From Buttiauxella ferragutiae (GTDB lineage: Bacteria > Pseudomonadota > Gammaproteobacteria > Enterobacterales > Enterobacteriaceae), in NCBI RefSeq assembly GCF_001654915.1, contig NZ_LXEQ01000061.1: DNA of 64,000 nucleotides. One strand, given 5' to 3'. Below the pieces are notes generated by a model, which was not told where the DNA came from, did not search any database, and saw nothing but the letters and a program-made list of their open reading frames with translations. Shown here one piece after another: positions 63,052-64,000 of the stretch. Made by a program: the position numbers and the translations under genes. Numbering within the stretch: position 1 is the first letter of the stretch; every line of letters starts with the position of its first letter.

Positions 63052-64000
63052 TATGCTTTCCCTGTCAGTTTTTTATGGTGTTGTTTGTTCTCACCCACCA
63101 TCACCACCAACAACAGAATCACGGCCATAATGCTGCCGCCGATCATCACCATAAAGCCGCCGTCCCAGCCGAAGAAATCTACCGTATAGCCAACGATGGC
63201 ACTCGCGGCCACCGAACCACCGAGATAGCCAAACAAGCCCGTAAAGCCTGCTGCCGTTCCCGCGGCCTTTTTCGGTGCCAGTTCCAGCGCGTGCAGGCCA
63301 ATCAGCATCACCGGCCCGTAGATCAGGAAGCCAATCACAATCATACACGCCATATCCACACCCGGATTTCCCGGCGGGTTCAGCCAGTAAACAATGGTCG
63401 CAATCGTCACCAGAATCATAAAGAACACGCCGGTAGCACCGCGGTTGCCTCTGAACACTTTGTCCGACATCCAGCCACACAGCAGCGTGCCAGGTATTCC
63501 GGCGTATTCATAAAGGAAATAGGCCCAGGAGGATTTATCCAGCGCGAAGTGTTTCACTTCTTTCAGATAGGTTGGCGACCAGTCGAGAATGCCGTAACGC
63601 AGCAAATAAACGAAAACGTTAGCAATGGCGATGTACCACAGCAGGCGGTTGGGGAAAACGTACTGCATGAAGATCTGTTTTGCCGTTAGCTCCTCTTCCG
63701 TTTTTTCGTTGTAGTCGTCCGGGTAATCATTTTTGTATTCTTCGATTGGCGGCAAACCGCATGATTGCGGCGTATCGCGCATTAACGCAAAAGCAATTAA
63801 CGCCACAAAAATCGCCGCAAAGGCTGGCATATAAAGTGCCGCATGCCAGTCGTTAAACCACGCCATCCCGAGTAAGAACAGCAGCGGCGGCAAGCCACCG
63901 CCGACGTTATGCGCGCAGTTCCAGATGGAAACAATTCCCCCACGCTCTTTTTTAGACCACCAGTGCACCATGGTACGCCCGCACGGCGGCCAGCCCATTC
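63051..64000 (-). CDS. glpT: Glycerol-3-phosphate/phosphate antiporter, C-terminal part
   Basis: The gene runs off the window. The roughly 316 residues seen match the last two-thirds of the 452-residue MFS protein GlpT: MVHWWSKKERGGIVSIWNCAHNVGGGLPP, then the central loop GLPPIEEYKNDYPDDYNEKTEEELTAKQIFMQYV, and the helices of the second half ending ENKQHHKKLTGKA. GlpT imports glycerol-3-phosphate (and fosfomycin) in exchange for phosphate. It precedes glpQ by a one-base overlap. Its promoter lies outside the window. Confidence 0.96.
   Translation of the reverse strand, partial: MGWPPCGRTMVHWWSKKERGGIVSIWNCAHNVGGGLPPLLFLLGMAWFNDWHAALYMPAFAAIFVALIAFALMRDTPQSCGLPPIEEYKNDYPDDYNEKTEEELTAKQIFMQYVFPNRLLWYIAIANVFVYLLRYGILDWSPTYLKEVKHFALDKSSWAYFLYEYAGIPGTLLCGWMSDKVFRGNRGATGVFFMILVTIATIVYWLNPPGNPGVDMACMIVIGFLIYGPVMLIGLHALELAPKKAAGTAAGFTGLFGYLGGSVAASAIVGYTVDFFGWDGGFMVMIGGSIMAVILLLVVMVGENKQHHKKLTGKA

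Overview
The window is chromosomal DNA of a member of the Enterobacteriaceae. Nearly every gene can be matched by eye to an Escherichia coli counterpart at high identity and in E. coli order, but with a different arrangement of blocks and several insertions. The genus is uncertain. A relative of Buttiauxella, Kluyvera, Enterobacter or Citrobacter would fit, and this is an impression rather than a proof. There is no tRNA, rRNA, intact insertion sequence, prophage or CRISPR array.

Region 1 (about 1-17 kb) corresponds to the E. coli bio/mod segment: uvrB, the divergent bioA / bioBFCD biotin genes with a perfect BirA operator, ybhB, ybhC, pgl, ybhA and modCBA with a ModE-type operator. Three accessory pieces are inserted. 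An orphan UrtE-like ABC ATPase and a two-gene cassette (HicA-like small protein plus an HTH protein, with a palindromic operator) lie between uvrB and bioD. A DJ-1/PfpI-family gene lies between bioA and ybhB.

Region 2 (about 17-20.5 kb) is a junction. modEF and acrZ, which adjoin modA in E. coli, are absent. In their place are a YbdN/IbrA-like PAPS-reductase-family gene, a YbdM/IbrB-like ParB-domain gene and mgtE.

Region 3 (about 20.6-64 kb) corresponds to the E. coli 50-min segment: yojI, alkB, ada, apbE, ompC, micF, rcsD, rcsB, rcsC, atoS, atoC, atoDAEB, gyrA, ubiG, yfaL, nrdA, nrdB, yfaE, glpQ and glpT (cut by the window end). The main novelty is an insertion between ada and apbE. It is an eight-gene, fully overlapping operon (24242-32273) encoding a ketoacyl-ACP-synthase-III-like enzyme, two OleD-like reductases, a metallo-beta-lactamase-fold hydrolase, an F390/PaaK-type adenylate-forming enzyme, a membrane GT2/GT21-type glycosyltransferase, a protein of unknown function and a GT1-type glycosyltransferase. 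I infer an uncharacterised (glyco)lipid-like biosynthetic pathway.

The regulatory sites are unusually legible: LexA and DnaA boxes at uvrB, bioO, the ModE site, the Ada box, micF, a sigma-54 promoter with a large upstream palindrome at atoDAEB, and DnaA and candidate NrdR boxes before nrdA. Four REP/BIME elements lie in intergenic gaps. yfaL is broken by a one-base frameshift. GyrA has Thr at position 83.
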